A stretch of 64,000 bases of DNA from Haemophilus massiliensis (GTDB lineage: Bacteria > Pseudomonadota > Gammaproteobacteria > Enterobacterales > Pasteurellaceae): assembly GCA_000752995.2 (NCBI GenBank), contig LM994636.1, positions 304,931 through 368,930 on the forward strand, in the 5' to 3' direction. The notes below the pieces were generated by a model, which made no database searches, was not told where the DNA came from, and saw only the letters and a list, made by a program, of their open reading frames with translations. Below, piece by piece: positions 51,402-61,338 of the stretch (the stretch's first letter is position 1; each line of letters starts with the position of its first letter). The position numbers and the translations under genes were made by a program.

Positions 51402-52694
51402 ATGGATAAAATCACCCTTAATCCTATTGCTCGTGTGGATGGCGATATTCATTTGCCCGGTTCGAAAAGCCTTTCCAACCGAGCCTTATTGTTGGCGGCG
51501 CTTGCCAGAGGAACCACCAAAGTCACCAATTTGCTGGACAGTGATGACACTCGCCATATGTTGAATGCACTGAAAGCTTTAGGAATTCAATATCAATTGT
51601 CAGACGACAAAACACAGTGTGATGTTCAGGGCGCGGGCGGCGCTTTTCAATGTCATGACGGCTTAGCGTTGTTTTTAGGTAATGCTGGAACGGCGATGCG
51701 TCCGCTGACGGCTGCATTATGCCTGAAAGGCGCGACGGAGGCGGAAGTGGTGCTGACCGGCGAACCGCGCATGAAAGAGCGCCCGATTGCGCATTTGGTG
51801 GATGCGCTGCGACAGGCGGGCGCTGATATTCAGTATCTGGAAAATGAGGGATACCCGCCACTGGCGATTCGCAATGTCGGTCTGTCCGGTGGAAAAGTGC
51901 GCATTGACGGTTCGATTTCTTCCCAATTTTTAACCGCACTTTTAATTTCCGCGCCCCTTGCGGCGCAGGATATGGAGATAGACATTATTGGTGAACTGGT
52001 TTCTAAGCCTTATATTGATATCACATTGGCGATGATGCGGGATTTCGGCGTCACGGTGCGGCATGATAATTACCGTACTTTTTTCGTGCCGGGCGGACAG
52101 AGTTATATTGCGCCGCATACGTATCTGGTGGAAGGCGATGCGTCATCCGCCTCTTATTTTCTTGCTGCCGGCGCGATTAAGGGCAGAGTGAAAGTCAGCG
52201 GTATCGGGCAACATTCCATTCAGGGTGATCGATTGTTTGCCGATGTATTGGCAAAAATGGGCGCTAAGATCACTTGGGGCGAGGATTTTATTCAGGCGGA
52301 ACAAGGCAAGTTGAGTGGCATTGACATGGACATGAATCATATTCCTGATGCGGCAATGACGATTGCTACAACCGCATTATTTGCCACGGGTGAAACTGTG
52401 ATCCGCAATATTTACAATTGGCGGGTGAAAGAAACGGATCGTCTGACAGCGATGGCTACCGAATTGCGTAAAGTCGGCGCGGAAGTGGAAGAGGGCGAGG
52501 ATTTTATTCGGATTCAACCGTTGCCGGCGGATCAATTCCGTCATGCAGAAATTGCGACCTATAATGATCATCGTATGGCGATGTGTTTTGCATTGGTGGC
52601 GTTGTCGGGTACGCCGATTACTATCTTGGAACCGCAATGTACGGCAAAAACGTTCCCGACATTTTTTGACGAGTTTAATAAAATCGTGGCATAA
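51402..52694 (+). CDS. aroA: 3-phosphoshikimate 1-carboxyvinyltransferase (EPSP synthase)
   Basis: Sixth step of the shikimate pathway. The 430 residues carry [21 protein letters not shown] and [10 protein letters not shown]. The ATG at 51402 gives the family N-terminus M-D-K-I-T-L-N-P-I. An in-frame ATG six codons earlier is possible. Neither has a strong ribosome site, suggesting coupling to hisC, 75 bp upstream. Confidence 0.96.
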   Translation: MDKITLNPIARVDGDIHLPGSKSLSNRALLLAALARGTTKVTNLLDSDDTRHMLNALKALGIQYQLSDDKTQCDVQGAGGAFQCHDGLALFLGNAGTAMRPLTAALCLKGATEAEVVLTGEPRMKERPIAHLVDALRQAGADIQYLENEGYPPLAIRNVGLSGGKVRIDGSISSQFLTALLISAPLAAQDMEIDIIGELVSKPYIDITLAMMRDFGVTVRHDNYRTFFVPGGQSYIAPHTYLVEGDASSASYFLAAGAIKGRVKVSGIGQHSIQGDRLFADVLAKMGAKITWGEDFIQAEQGKLSGIDMDMNHIPDAAMTIATTALFATGETVIRNIYNWRVKETDRLTAMATELRKVGAEVEEGEDFIRIQPLPADQFRHAEIATYNDHRMAMCFALVALSGTPITILEPQCTAKTFPTFFDEFNKIVA

Positions 52695-52708
52695 AATCCA
52701 ATATGCTC

Positions 52709-52765
52709 CGGCAATAGCATGAATTTTTACTTGATATTTGACAGGTTACCCTTGTGCTATTGCCG
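52709..52765. repeat. Inverted repeat in the aroA-recN gap
   Basis: CGGCAATAGCA (52709-52719) and TGCTATTGCCG (52755-52765) are perfect 11-bp inverted arms with 35 bases between them. The octamer GCTCCGGC occurs at 52705 and again at 52765 as a direct repeat. It could be a terminator remnant or part of a structured RNA. Confidence 0.6.
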
Positions 52766-52769
52766 CTCC

Positions 52770-52808
52770 GGCGCGATATAAGATCTAATTTTTTCATTTC
52801 ATCGCGCC
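52770..52808. repeat. Second stem-loop in the aroA-recN gap
   Basis: GGCGCGAT and ATCGCGCC form an 8-bp G+C-rich stem around 23 bases. A small CTCAG/CTGAG stem and then a pyrimidine-rich tract (about 52852-52915) follow. No gene is visible here. recN ends at 52967. Confidence 0.55.
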
Positions 52809-52966
52809 CTCAGTTCCAGCTGAGCCATTCTCTTGGCGGTAACTGGTGCAATCTAGTCTCTCTGTTTTTTCTATTTTGCTATTTTTCTTATTTCCTCTAT
52901 TTCTTTCTTCTGTGTATATGCTAAATGCGATGATGCTTAAATGCGGTGTCCGGCGCGTTATGCTTT

Positions 52967-54643
52967 TCAGTCGACCGCATCCAGCATATCACGTGCATTG
53001 GCAAGGGCGCTGTCGGTAAGTTTGCTGCCGCCTAACAGTTTTGCTAGTGCGTTTACTCGTTGCGAGGCGGAAAGTGCGGTCATTTTTGTCTCCGTTTTGC
53101 CATCGATAGTTTGTTTTTTTACCCAGAAATGCTGATGAGCGCAACAGGCAACTTGCGGTAAGTGCGTGATACACAGCACTTGACATTTTTGTCCCAGTTG
53201 ACGTAACAGTTTGCCCACCACGCTTGCGGTAGCGCCGCTAATACCGGTGTCTACTTCATCAAATACCAGTGTTGATACGGCAGATTTATCCGAAGTCAGT
53301 ACCTGTAAAGCCAGTGCGATACGGGATAATTCGCCGCCGGATGCCACTTTCACCAATGGCTGTGCAGATTGCCCCAAATTGGCGCGCAGCATAAATGTTA
53401 GGTTATCCATGCCATTTGCGCTGATACGATTCTCCGCCGTTTCAAACTGAATGGAAAATTGCGCATTTTCCATAGCAAGCCGTTTGATTGATTCAGTCAC
53501 TGCCGCCGCCAGTTTTTTTGCACCTTGCTGACGGCTGTTGCTGAGTGCCGTCGCGGCATCAAGCATTTTGTGATAAGCGAGTCGTTCCTGCCGGTGCAAT
53601 TCTGCTTCGCTGTGTGAGAAATCCGTCAGTTGATTTAATTCCTGCTTTAAGGTTTGGTGGCGTTTCACCAGTTGTTCCGCAGATACGTTATGTTTGCGTG
53701 CAAGTTGCAGCGCTAGGCTCATGCGCTGTTCCACTTGTTGTAATAAAGCGGGATCCTGCTCAATATTGGCGGATAAATGCTGCACTTCCGAAGTGGCTTC
53801 CTGAATTTGGATCAGCGCCTCCTGTAACATGCTTTGTACATCGGCATAACGCGGATCCAATTCACACAGCTCGTCAATATATTGATTGGCCCGATGCAGC
53901 AGCGCATCGATGCTTACGCTGTCATTTTCGCTTAGTAATTGCAGCGCCGATTGACAAAGCGAGTTGAGAGTATCGCTGTTGGACAGGCGCTTATGTTCTT
54001 CTTCCAGCTCCTGATATTCGCCTTCTTTTAAGGCGAACTGGTCTAGTTCCTCTACCTGATATTGCAACAATTGTTTCTTCGCCTCATTTTCTGCGCAGTG
54101 TCGGTGAAAAGCGGCGATTTGTTCTTGTAAATGTTTCCAAGTGCGGTAACTTTCACGCATGTTTGTTAATAATTGCGGGTGGACGCAGAAATTATCTACC
54201 AGTTGCAGTTGGTAATCGTTTTTCAGCAGACGCTGTGAACTGTGCTGCCCGTTGAGCTGTACCAAATATTGCCCCAGTGCTTTCAACTGTGCGGCGGAAA
54301 CCGGTGTGCTGTTAATAAAAGCTTTTGAACGCCCGTCGGCATTGATAATGCGGCGCAGAATACAGCTTTCGGGGTTATCTTGATCCTGTAATTCCTGTTC
54401 CTGCAACCATTGCGATGCAGGGTGCTGTGCAGGGAGTTGGAAAGCGGCGCAAATATCCGCGCGTTCCTGTCCTTCGCGCAGCATACCGCTTTCCGTACGC
54501 TGTCCGAGGCATAAACCCAGCGCATCAAGTGCGATGGATTTACCGGCGCCGGTTTCGCCGGTAATCACTGACATTCCCGTGGATAACTCTATATCCAGAT
54601 GATGAACGATGGCAAAATTGTTGACGGTAAGTTGAGTGAGCAT
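52967..54643 (-). CDS. recN: DNA repair protein RecN
   Basis: SMC-like ATPase for double-strand break repair; 558 residues. Walker A is G-E-T-G-A-G-K-S near residue 30, long coiled-coil arms occupy the middle, and the C-terminal A-S-G-G-E-L-S-R signature is followed by F-D-E-V-D-T-G-I-S-G. A GAGGA ribosome site is present. A LexA box lies about 40-55 bases upstream, as expected for this SOS gene. Confidence 0.96.
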   Translation of the reverse strand: MLTQLTVNNFAIVHHLDIELSTGMSVITGETGAGKSIALDALGLCLGQRTESGMLREGQERADICAAFQLPAQHPASQWLQEQELQDQDNPESCILRRIINADGRSKAFINSTPVSAAQLKALGQYLVQLNGQHSSQRLLKNDYQLQLVDNFCVHPQLLTNMRESYRTWKHLQEQIAAFHRHCAENEAKKQLLQYQVEELDQFALKEGEYQELEEEHKRLSNSDTLNSLCQSALQLLSENDSVSIDALLHRANQYIDELCELDPRYADVQSMLQEALIQIQEATSEVQHLSANIEQDPALLQQVEQRMSLALQLARKHNVSAEQLVKRHQTLKQELNQLTDFSHSEAELHRQERLAYHKMLDAATALSNSRQQGAKKLAAAVTESIKRLAMENAQFSIQFETAENRISANGMDNLTFMLRANLGQSAQPLVKVASGGELSRIALALQVLTSDKSAVSTLVFDEVDTGISGATASVVGKLLRQLGQKCQVLCITHLPQVACCAHQHFWVKKQTIDGKTETKMTALSASQRVNALAKLLGGSKLTDSALANARDMLDAVD

Positions 54644-54681
54644 GGCAAAATCCTCTTTACTGTATGTTTGTCAGTTTATAA

Positions 54682-54697
54682 CTGTTTTTATATACAG
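54682..54697. promoter_or_regulatory. LexA (SOS) box upstream of recN
   Basis: CTG-N10-CAG with an A/T core, flanked by A and T (A-CTGT...ACAG-TA), matches the LexA consensus. A second element at 54660-54674 has CTG-N9-CAG, one base too short, and is doubtful. Confidence 0.8.
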
Positions 54698-54719
54698 TAA
54701 AGTTTTTTTTGCCGGAATT

Positions 54720-55637
54720 TTAGGCGGAATTTCTTAACCAGCCTAATTTTGAACTTAACACTTTGTAATAATTATAACTTTTTAAGTGTAGCAGGCGCAG
54801 TTTGTGTTCACTTTTATACACATGCACTACATCGTCCGGGGTAAAGGAAAGCGCAATCTGGCTGTCGCAGCCGACTTCTAACTGCGAAGTATTGTCTTCG
54901 GCAAAACGAATGGAAATTCTCTGGTCGCCGTCAATCACCAACGGGCGGGAAGACAACGTATGCGGGAACATCGGCACCAATGACAGCGCGTTCAGCTGCG
55001 GCATCAGAATCGGGCCGCCGGCGGATAACGAATAGGCGGTAGAACCGGTCGGGGTAGAGATAATTAAGCCGTCGGAACGCTGAGAAAAAGCCAGTTTATC
55101 GTTAATATAGACGTGAAAATCAATCATATGGGCGATTTTTGCCGGGTGGATAACCGCTTCATTGACCGCGTAGCTACGAGCGATGATGTTGCCTTCGCGC
55201 TCGACTGCAGCTTCCAGTATAAACCGTTCTTCTACAAAGAATTCACCGTGTTCCAAACAGGCTTCCAGCTGCGCATAGGCATTTTTCGGATCAATATCGG
55301 TCAGAAAGCCCAAATTGCCGCGATTGATACCGATCAGGGCGATGTCGTATTTCGCCAGAATCCGGGCGCGCCCGAGCATATTGCCGTCCCCGCCGATGAC
55401 AATCGCCAGTTGGGCCAGACGCCCGATTTCATCGAGTTCCGCCAGATGATGAAAAGGCAGACCGAGACGTTCACCGATGGCTTTTTCGACCAACACGTTA
55501 TAGCCTCGTTCCGATAGCCACTGGAACAGATTCTTGTGCATTTGCAGATTGAGGTCTTTACGCGGTTTTCCCACTAAACCGATAGTATGAAAGGAAATAT
55601 GCAATTCGTTGTTGTCAATTAAATTATCGTTGGACAT
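54720..55637 (-). CDS. nadK: NAD kinase
   Basis: Phosphorylates NAD to NADP; 305 residues. The G-G-D-G-N motif lies at about residue 80 and the conserved [15 protein letters not shown] in the middle. The ATG at 55637 follows GGAACC. An earlier in-frame start is not supported. It diverges from grpE and lies upstream of recN on the same strand, an arrangement also found in enteric bacteria. Confidence 0.96.
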   Translation of the reverse strand: MSNDNLIDNNELHISFHTIGLVGKPRKDLNLQMHKNLFQWLSERGYNVLVEKAIGERLGLPFHHLAELDEIGRLAQLAIVIGGDGNMLGRARILAKYDIALIGINRGNLGFLTDIDPKNAYAQLEACLEHGEFFVEERFILEAAVEREGNIIARSYAVNEAVIHPAKIAHMIDFHVYINDKLAFSQRSDGLIISTPTGSTAYSLSAGGPILMPQLNALSLVPMFPHTLSSRPLVIDGDQRISIRFAEDNTSQLEVGCDSQIALSFTPDDVVHVYKSEHKLRLLHLKSYNYYKVLSSKLGWLRNSA

Positions 55638-55669
55638 AGAGGTTCCATTTGTGCCAAAAAATAACCGCA

Positions 55670-55697
55670 CTTGAATTCATAAAATTAATGCCTATAT
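55670..55697 (+). promoter_or_regulatory. Candidate sigma-32 promoter of grpE
   Basis: CTTGAAT, 13 bases and GCCTATAT resemble CTTGAAA / CCCCATnT (six of seven and six of eight positions). The first bases of the -35 are supplied by an uptake signal (ACCGCACTT). A leader of about 95 bases would follow. Confidence 0.5.
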
Positions 55698-55798
55698 TAC
55701 ACATAAAGTTTTTTACTTGCCAGCGCAGCACGGAGCAAGTGTTAATTTTTATGTTTTTTGTTACAATAGATGACACCTTTTGATGAATGGAGCAGAGC

Positions 55799-56401
55799 AT
55801 GTCAGAACAAGAAAAGAAAGTAGAAAATCCACAAGCGGAAAATCAGGCGGAAAACCTAACGGAAGAGCCGGCACAGGAACCGCAACAGCCGGTTGAAGAA
55901 CATGCGGAAGAACAGGATGCCCTGGAAGAAGCGATTGCTCGGGTGCAGGAATTGGAAGAACAATTAGCGGAAACCGCTAAAAAAGAACAGGATATTTTAT
56001 TACGTACCCGCGCGGAAATGGATAATATTCGCCGCCGCGCCGAGCAAGATGTGGAGAAAGCCCATAAATTCGCGCTGGAAAAATTTTCAAAAGATTTGCT
56101 GGAAACCATTGATAATTTGGAACGTGCATTGGCCACACCGGCAACGCTTGAAGATGAAAGCATTAAGGCATTGGTTGACGGTGTTGAGTTGACCTTGAAA
56201 GGATTACTGGCAACGGTCGCGCGTTTTGGCGTTGAACCGGTCGGCGTGGTTGGTGAAACCTTTAATCCGGATTTACATCAGGCGATTTCCATGCAGCCGA
56301 CGGAAGGTTTTGACAGCAATCAGATTACCACCGTATTACAGAAAGGCTACTTACTGAATGGACGGGTTATTCGCCCGGCGATGGTAATGGTTGCCGCATA
56401 A
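55799..56401 (+). CDS. grpE: Nucleotide exchange factor GrpE
   Basis: Releases ADP from DnaK during chaperone cycling. The 200 residues comprise an acidic, Gln/Glu-rich N-terminal tail (about 1-45), a long coiled coil (about 45-115) and the C-terminal beta domain with P-x-x-H-Q-A-I. The ATG at 55799 has GGAG at the right distance. An ATG four codons earlier has none. Confidence 0.95.
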   Translation: MSEQEKKVENPQAENQAENLTEEPAQEPQQPVEEHAEEQDALEEAIARVQELEEQLAETAKKEQDILLRTRAEMDNIRRRAEQDVEKAHKFALEKFSKDLLETIDNLERALATPATLEDESIKALVDGVELTLKGLLATVARFGVEPVGVVGETFNPDLHQAISMQPTEGFDSNQITTVLQKGYLLNGRVIRPAMVMVAA

Positions 56402-56445
56402 TTATCGGATTAACTCGTACCGGCGGCATTCCGCCTGTTTTATTA

Positions 56446-56940
56446 TCAATCCGCCGCCGGTTGTCTGGCGGATTTTTTTTGCTCGCGTCTTTTGCGGAAA
56501 AATTCACTCAGTTTCCGGCTGCATTCCGCTTCCAGCACTCCGCCGGTAATTTCCGGTATGTGATTCATTTTATAATCATCGAAAAAATGGAAGCGGGAAC
56601 CCACGGCGCCGGTTTTGTAATCCGCCGCACCGAATACTAATCGTTTAATCCGGCTGTGCAAAATTGCACCGGCGCACATTGTGCAGGGTTCGAGAGTGAC
56701 ATACAGGGTCGTATTCAATAAACGGTAGTTGCGCACTTTTTGTCCCGCATCACGCAAGGCGATGATTTCCGCATGGGCGGTGGGATCGGAGTTGACAATG
56801 GATAAATTCCAGCCCTCGCCGAGAATTTCTCCCTGTTCGTCAACCAGAACCGCACCGACCGGAATTTCGCCCAACGCTTCCGCTTTATCCGCTAAAGCCA
56901 GTGCATAACGCATCATTTTCTGATCAAAATCCGACCGCAC
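56446..56940 (-). CDS. tadA: tRNA-specific adenosine deaminase TadA
   Basis: Makes inosine at the wobble base of tRNA-Arg; essential in most bacteria. The 164 residues have the zinc/catalytic motifs T-A-H-A-E and L-E-P-C-T-M-C-A-G-A. The start is a GTG that lies inside an uptake signal (56934-56942), two bases after the stop of the upstream gene. It is needed to retain the conserved R-S-D-F-D-Q-K-M-M-R-Y-A-L start. An internal ATG would remove this helix. Confidence 0.93.
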   Translation of the reverse strand: MRSDFDQKMMRYALALADKAEALGEIPVGAVLVDEQGEILGEGWNLSIVNSDPTAHAEIIALRDAGQKVRNYRLLNTTLYVTLEPCTMCAGAILHSRIKRLVFGAADYKTGAVGSRFHFFDDYKMNHIPEITGGVLEAECSRKLSEFFRKRREQKKSARQPAAD

Positions 56941-56942
56941 TT

Positions 56943-57752
56943 TTAGATTCCTTTCTGGTTCAGATCTTTGTAATAATCACAGCCGCGCTGATCGCCATTG
57001 TCACAGGCATCGCCGTACAACGCTTTAGCTTTTTTCAGATCCTGCGGTACGCCCTTTCCCTGTTCGTATAACACGCCGAGATTCAATTGCGCAGGGGCGT
57101 GTCGGCGGGCAGCCGCTTTGTCGTACCAGTCGACGGCGGTTTGATAATTTTGCGTTACGCCGATGCCGTTTTGATACATTAAGCCTAAGCTGAATTGTGC
57201 TGGCGCATGTTGTTGTGCGGCGGCTTGTTCAAACCAATGTTTCGCTTTGTGCATATCCTGCGCAATATTGTTCAGCCCTTTGTAATACATCATTGCCAGA
57301 TCGAACTGGGCTTGGGCGTAACCTTGTTCCGCCGCGGTTTCCAGCCATGTTTGCGCGATATTCATATCCTGCCGTAGCCCTTGCCCGTTCAGATACATAT
57401 AGGCAAGGCGATATTGTGCTGGTGCTACGTGCTGTTCTGCGGCGCGTTTATACAGTTTTGCGGCGGTATGATAACTTTGTTCTACGCCCAAACCTTTTTC
57501 ATACAAATAACCCAGATTAAACAAACCCATCGGCAGATTCTGCTGCGCAGCTTTGTCATACCAAAAGACGGCATTGGTATAATCCTGCTTTTGTTCATAC
57601 TGCTCACCCAGATAGAACTGGGCCTCGGCATTGCCCTGCTCGGCGCCTTGCTGTAACAGCGCCGGTTCGGTTTCCGTGCTGTAATTGTCAGCGCAAGCTA
57701 ACTGTGCGTTCAGCATCAGCGCGGTCAGCAGGAAAGGTATAACGACTTTCAT
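56943..57752 (-). CDS. Secreted Sel1-repeat protein
   Basis: The 269-residue protein has a signal peptide (about 1-21, L-A-C-A) and about six Sel1-like repeats of about 36 residues (A-Q-F-x-L-G-x-x-Y-x-x-G-x-G-V-x-x-D). The predicted location is the periplasm. Sel1 proteins act as scaffolds for protein-protein contacts and no specific role can be assigned. It starts three bases after thyA and ends two bases before tadA. Confidence 0.85.
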   Translation of the reverse strand: MKVVIPFLLTALMLNAQLACADNYSTETEPALLQQGAEQGNAEAQFYLGEQYEQKQDYTNAVFWYDKAAQQNLPMGLFNLGYLYEKGLGVEQSYHTAAKLYKRAAEQHVAPAQYRLAYMYLNGQGLRQDMNIAQTWLETAAEQGYAQAQFDLAMMYYKGLNNIAQDMHKAKHWFEQAAAQQHAPAQFSLGLMYQNGIGVTQNYQTAVDWYDKAAARRHAPAQLNLGVLYEQGKGVPQDLKKAKALYGDACDNGDQRGCDYYKDLNQKGI

Positions 57753-57755
57753 GTT

Positions 57756-58607
57756 TTACACCGAAAACGGATATTTAATGGCATCGTGGCACTGATAGCC
57801 GATGACTTTGAAATCATCCAGCGTCACCCAAGTTTCCAGATCCTCCAGCGTTTTTATTGCCGGATTAATTTCCAGTCGCGGCAGCGGAAAGGGGGCGCGT
57901 TTCAGTTGTACATCGCGCATTAATTCGAGTTGATCTTCATAAATATGCGCATTGACAATTTTATGGAACGCCTGCCCCGGTTTTTTGCCGGTGATTTGCG
58001 CCATTAGCGCCAGAAAGGTGAATACCTGAATCTGGTTAAAGTTCAGCCCCAGCGGCACATCACAAGAGCGTTGGTAACTGGTTAAATACAGCGTATCACC
58101 CAGTAGCGAAAAGGTGTGCGTGTGCATGCAGGGGCGCAGGCAACCGAGATCAATTTCACCCGGATTGTAAAAAGTCATGATTTCACCGCGATCATCAATA
58201 CCGGCACGCAGATGATCAACGATTTTGCGCAGTTGATCGACAGATTCGCCGTTCGGTTTGCGCCAAGCGCGCCCTTGCACTCCGTAAACCCGTCCCATAT
58301 CATCAGTGCCTTTACGCTGCGGATTACGCAACCAAGCAAGGTTTTCATTGGCGTTGGCATCCCATGTTTTGGTACCCAGTTTGCGGAAATCGGCGGCGTT
58401 GTCATAACCGCGAAGATAACCCAGAAATTCGGCGATGGCAGCCTTCCAGTAACTTTTCCGGGTGGTGATTAGCGGAAATTGATTTTCTGCTACGTTATAA
58501 GTGAGATCCGCATCGATCACGGTCAGACAGCGTTTACCGGTACGTTGGTTTTCAACCCAGTGGCCTTTATCAATGATATGTTGGCATAACTCTAAATATT
58601 GATGCAT
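57756..58607 (-). CDS. thyA: Thymidylate synthase
   Basis: Makes dTMP from dUMP using methylenetetrahydrofolate; 283 residues from the ATG at 58607, which has an AAGGA site formed from the end of lgt. The catalytic Cys is in Q-R-S-C-D-V-P-L-G (about residue 182) and the C-terminus is K-Y-P-F-S-V. The longer, insertion-bearing form is normal for this family. It follows lgt as in E. coli. Confidence 0.96.
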   Translation of the reverse strand: MHQYLELCQHIIDKGHWVENQRTGKRCLTVIDADLTYNVAENQFPLITTRKSYWKAAIAEFLGYLRGYDNAADFRKLGTKTWDANANENLAWLRNPQRKGTDDMGRVYGVQGRAWRKPNGESVDQLRKIVDHLRAGIDDRGEIMTFYNPGEIDLGCLRPCMHTHTFSLLGDTLYLTSYQRSCDVPLGLNFNQIQVFTFLALMAQITGKKPGQAFHKIVNAHIYEDQLELMRDVQLKRAPFPLPRLEINPAIKTLEDLETWVTLDDFKVIGYQCHDAIKYPFSV

Positions 58608-58611
58608 AAAC

Positions 58612-59415
58612 TTATCCTTTTTTGACCGCACTTTTATAGGCGACGGCGATAATTATTAAACCGATAATAATCATCGGCGTGGACAGAATCTGTCCCATGG
58701 AAATCTGTTGTCCGAAAAATAGCCCTAGCTGAGCGTCCGGTTCGCGGAAGAATTCGATGATAAAACGGAACAGCCCGTAAAAGATTAAAAATAAACCGGC
58801 GACGGAACCGGTCGGACGCGGCTTTTTAATAAACTGATTAAGAATAAAAAACAGCACCAAGCCTTCCAATACCGCTTCATAAAGCTGTGACGGGTGACGC
58901 GGCAGATAACCGCCGGAGGGAAATAAGACCGCCCAAGGCACATCGGTAACCCGTCCCCACAGTTCGTCGTTGATAAAATTCCCGAGACGCCCCATACCTA
59001 AACCGAACGGAATCAGCGGGGCGACAAAATCCGCCGTCGCCCAGAAACCGCGTTTTTGCAGTCTGGCGGTGATGTACATAGCGAGAATGACGCCGATTAA
59101 ACCGCCGTGGAAAGACATGCCGCCTTCCCAAACACGGAACAGATAAAGCGGATCTTGTAGGAAATAGTCGAACTGATAGAACATCACATAACCGATACGC
59201 CCGCCGAGAAAAACACCTAAAAAGCCGTTAAACAGTAGGTTGTCGACCTGTTCTGTGCTCCAACCGCTGTTCGGTTGATTAGCGCGGCGCACTGCCAGCC
59301 AGCGGGCAAACACAAAACCAATTAAATACATCATGCCGTACCAACGCAGGCTAATGGGACCGAGTGAAAAGATCACCGGATCAAATTGCGGGAAAGGTAA
59401 AAATTCCGAGTTCAT
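58612..59415 (-). CDS. lgt: Prolipoprotein diacylglyceryl transferase
   Basis: Inner-membrane enzyme adding diacylglycerol to the lipobox Cys of lipoprotein precursors; 267 residues and seven helices. The signature G-R-L-G-N-F-I-N lies near the middle, and the catalytic His/Arg region includes R-W-Y-G-M-M-Y and F-H-G-G-L-I-G. It is cotranscribed with thyA (four-base gap). Confidence 0.96.
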   Translation of the reverse strand: MNSEFLPFPQFDPVIFSLGPISLRWYGMMYLIGFVFARWLAVRRANQPNSGWSTEQVDNLLFNGFLGVFLGGRIGYVMFYQFDYFLQDPLYLFRVWEGGMSFHGGLIGVILAMYITARLQKRGFWATADFVAPLIPFGLGMGRLGNFINDELWGRVTDVPWAVLFPSGGYLPRHPSQLYEAVLEGLVLFFILNQFIKKPRPTGSVAGLFLIFYGLFRFIIEFFREPDAQLGLFFGQQISMGQILSTPMIIIGLIIIAVAYKSAVKKG

Positions 59416-59428
59416 AAGTCTCCTTTAT

Positions 59429-60217
59429 TTAAATAATCATATCAATAGCGATAGCGATCAACAGCAGCGCAAAATAGCGTTTTAGGGTCGGTACTGGTAA
59501 TCGAGTTGTGGTGGTGGCGCCGAGTTTTGAGGTAAAAAACGAGGTAAGTGTGATACCGATAACCGCGGGCAAATATACATAACCCAATGAATACGCTGGC
59601 ATGTTTGCTGTATGCCAGCCACCAACCATAAAACTCAGCATACCGGATAAACCGAGCAACATGCCGCAGAAAGCGGATGAGCCGATGGCTTTTTTCATCT
59701 CAATACCGCGTGAATTTAAAAAGGGTACGATAAATCCGCCGCCGCCGATGCCGGCTGCACTGGAAGCGATTCCGATCAGCGCGCCGCCGATCACCGATGA
59801 GGTGGTTGTCAGCGGTTTGTGCGCTGCTTTGGGTTTAATGGATAAGAGCATTTTGACCGCCAGATAAATTACCAGACAGGCAAAAATTTTGCTGGAAATC
59901 GCTTTATCCAGCTTGCCGATAAATAAACCGGAAATAAAGGTTGAGAGCATAATCATCGGTGCCAGAATTTTTACCGCATCCCACACCACATTGCCGAGTT
60001 TGTGGTGTTGTTGGGCCGATGAAAAGCCGGTAATAACGATGGTGGCAAAAGAAGTGCCAAGTGCGGTGGACATTAACAGATTATCCGGTACGCCGACCAT
60101 CGGCAGCAGATAAACCAGCACTGGCACAATAACCAGACCGCCGCCGATACCGAATAACCCGGCGAGAAAACCGACTAGCGAACCGACTGCCAGACAAATA
60201 AGAAAAAAGGTCAACAT
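59429..60217 (-). CDS. TSUP (TauE/SafE) family membrane transporter
   Basis: The 262-residue protein has about eight helices and two G-x-G-G-G segments (G-I-G-G-G-L-V-I-V-P and G-I-G-G-G-G-F-I-V-P), the TSUP family hallmark. Members move sulfite, sulfonates or related anions; the substrate here is unknown. The ATG at 60217 follows AAGGGG, one base after the rppH stop. A longer frame into rppH is not supported. Confidence 0.88.
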   Translation of the reverse strand: MLTFFLICLAVGSLVGFLAGLFGIGGGLVIVPVLVYLLPMVGVPDNLLMSTALGTSFATIVITGFSSAQQHHKLGNVVWDAVKILAPMIMLSTFISGLFIGKLDKAISSKIFACLVIYLAVKMLLSIKPKAAHKPLTTTSSVIGGALIGIASSAAGIGGGGFIVPFLNSRGIEMKKAIGSSAFCGMLLGLSGMLSFMVGGWHTANMPAYSLGYVYLPAVIGITLTSFFTSKLGATTTTRLPVPTLKRYFALLLIAIAIDMII

Positions 60218-60218
60218 A

Positions 60219-60815
60219 TTAACCCCTTGTTTTATGTGATGAACGTTTTTGATGTTTGGCGGAACCGGACTTTTTGACCGGCTGCGCATGTTTATTATCG
60301 TGACGGTAAGCGGAAGCCTTGCCGGCGAGCATTTCTTTATTTTGATCGAACAGCACAGCGGCGAATTCTTTCATCGCTTTACGATAAACGTCTTTTTTGA
60401 ACGAAACCACCTGACGAACCGGGTACCAGAAACTGACCCAGCTCCAGCCGTCAAATTCGGGGGATTTGTTGGATTGCACGTTAATATTGGTTTCATCCGA
60501 GATCAGTTGCAGCAAAAACCAGCGCTGTTTTTGTCCGATACACATGGGTTTGCTGTCGTAACGCAGCAGACGTTTGGGCAGTTTATAGCGCAGCCATTGC
60601 TTAGAAACGTACAGAATTCTGACGTCTTTCGGGCTGAGTCCCACTTCTTCAAACAGTTCGCGGTACATTGCCTGCTCCGCACTTTCATTATCATTAATAC
60701 CGCCTTGAGGAAATTGCCAAGAATTCTGCCCGTATCTTTTTGCCCAGAGTACTTGTCCTTTGCGGTTGCAAATCACAATACCCACATTCGGACGGTAGCC
60801 ATCGAAATCGATCAC
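60219..60815 (-). CDS. rppH: RNA pyrophosphohydrolase RppH
   Basis: Nudix hydrolase that removes pyrophosphate from mRNA 5' ends and so triggers decay; 198 residues. The Nudix box G-G-I-N-x7-E-x-A-M-Y-R-E-L-x-E-E-V-G-L is complete. The C-terminal tail is basic. The start is GTG after GAGGGA. It heads the leftward run rppH-TSUP-lgt-thyA-sel1-tadA. Confidence 0.96.
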   Translation of the reverse strand: MIDFDGYRPNVGIVICNRKGQVLWAKRYGQNSWQFPQGGINDNESAEQAMYRELFEEVGLSPKDVRILYVSKQWLRYKLPKRLLRYDSKPMCIGQKQRWFLLQLISDETNINVQSNKSPEFDGWSWVSFWYPVRQVVSFKKDVYRKAMKEFAAVLFDQNKEMLAGKASAYRHDNKHAQPVKKSGSAKHQKRSSHKTRG

Positions 60816-60838
60816 TATCCCTCACCTTAATTTTTTTG

Positions 60839-60867
60839 ATTATATTGATAACGCTAAATTGTTTCAT
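60839..60867 (-). promoter_or_regulatory. Candidate promoter of the rppH operon
   Basis: A perfect TATAAT on the minus strand (60844 to 60839) has a weak -35 (ATGAAA) at 17 bases. The leader would be under 20 bases. Confidence 0.5.
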
Positions 60868-60930
60868 AATCCGTTCTGTTTCACAACCGCTAATCATGAT
60901 TTTCGGCGCAAAAGTCAACATTCAAAAATA

Positions 60931-60939
60931 TGTGGATAA
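60931..60939 (-). other. Consensus DnaA box (TTATCCACA)
   Basis: TGTGGATAA on the plus strand is the exact complement of the strong R1-type DnaA box. Confidence 0.6.
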
Positions 60940-61028
60940 CATTGTGTACAGACAGCGCATAAACGCGTAACAGAAAAAAATGATTCGCGTAGGAGCATTG
61001 TTATTATTGATATGGCGGCGATTCAATA

Positions 61029-61061
61029 AAGGATCTTCGCTTTCTTAAGCGGCCGATCCTT
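61029..61061. repeat. Strong nested stem-loop
   Basis: AAGGATC pairs with GATCCTT, and inside it CGCTT pairs with AAGCG around TCTT. The outer arms are flanked by ATTCAA and TGAAT, which can extend the pairing. There is no T run on either side, so it is not an ordinary terminator. Confidence 0.65.
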
Positions 61062-61178
61062 GAATATTTCAGACCGCACTTTTTTACGCCGATTTATGCC
61101 GACAAAATCAGCAGCTTACTACCGTATAATCGGAATGTCTTGCTTTTTACGGCATCGTTGTGAGTTATTCAGAATTTC

Positions 61179-61187
61179 TGTGGATAA
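61179..61187 (-). other. Second consensus DnaA box
   Basis: A second exact TGTGGATAA, 248 bp from the first and in the same orientation. Confidence 0.6.
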
Positions 61188-61317
61188 CTGTGTGGCTGAC
61201 CGGCGGGATAAGTCCGAGTAACTTTGCAAAAGTTTGAAAGATAGCCGGTTAAATTTTAAAATATCGTTATTTTTCAATATATTGGTTGTTTTATTTGAAA
61301 CTTTTCAGTACATGGAA

Positions 61318-61338
61318 AACCGCCTGAAACAGGCGGTT
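61318..61338. terminator. Terminator of ampD (minus strand), possibly bidirectional
   Basis: AACCGCCTG and CAGGCGGTT form a perfect 9-bp stem with a three-base loop. On the minus strand it continues into TTTT. Confidence 0.75.

Noticed and set aside
54660..54674. Second LexA box before recN
   Set aside because: The half-sites are nine bases apart instead of ten, so it is kept only as a doubtful neighbour of the main box.
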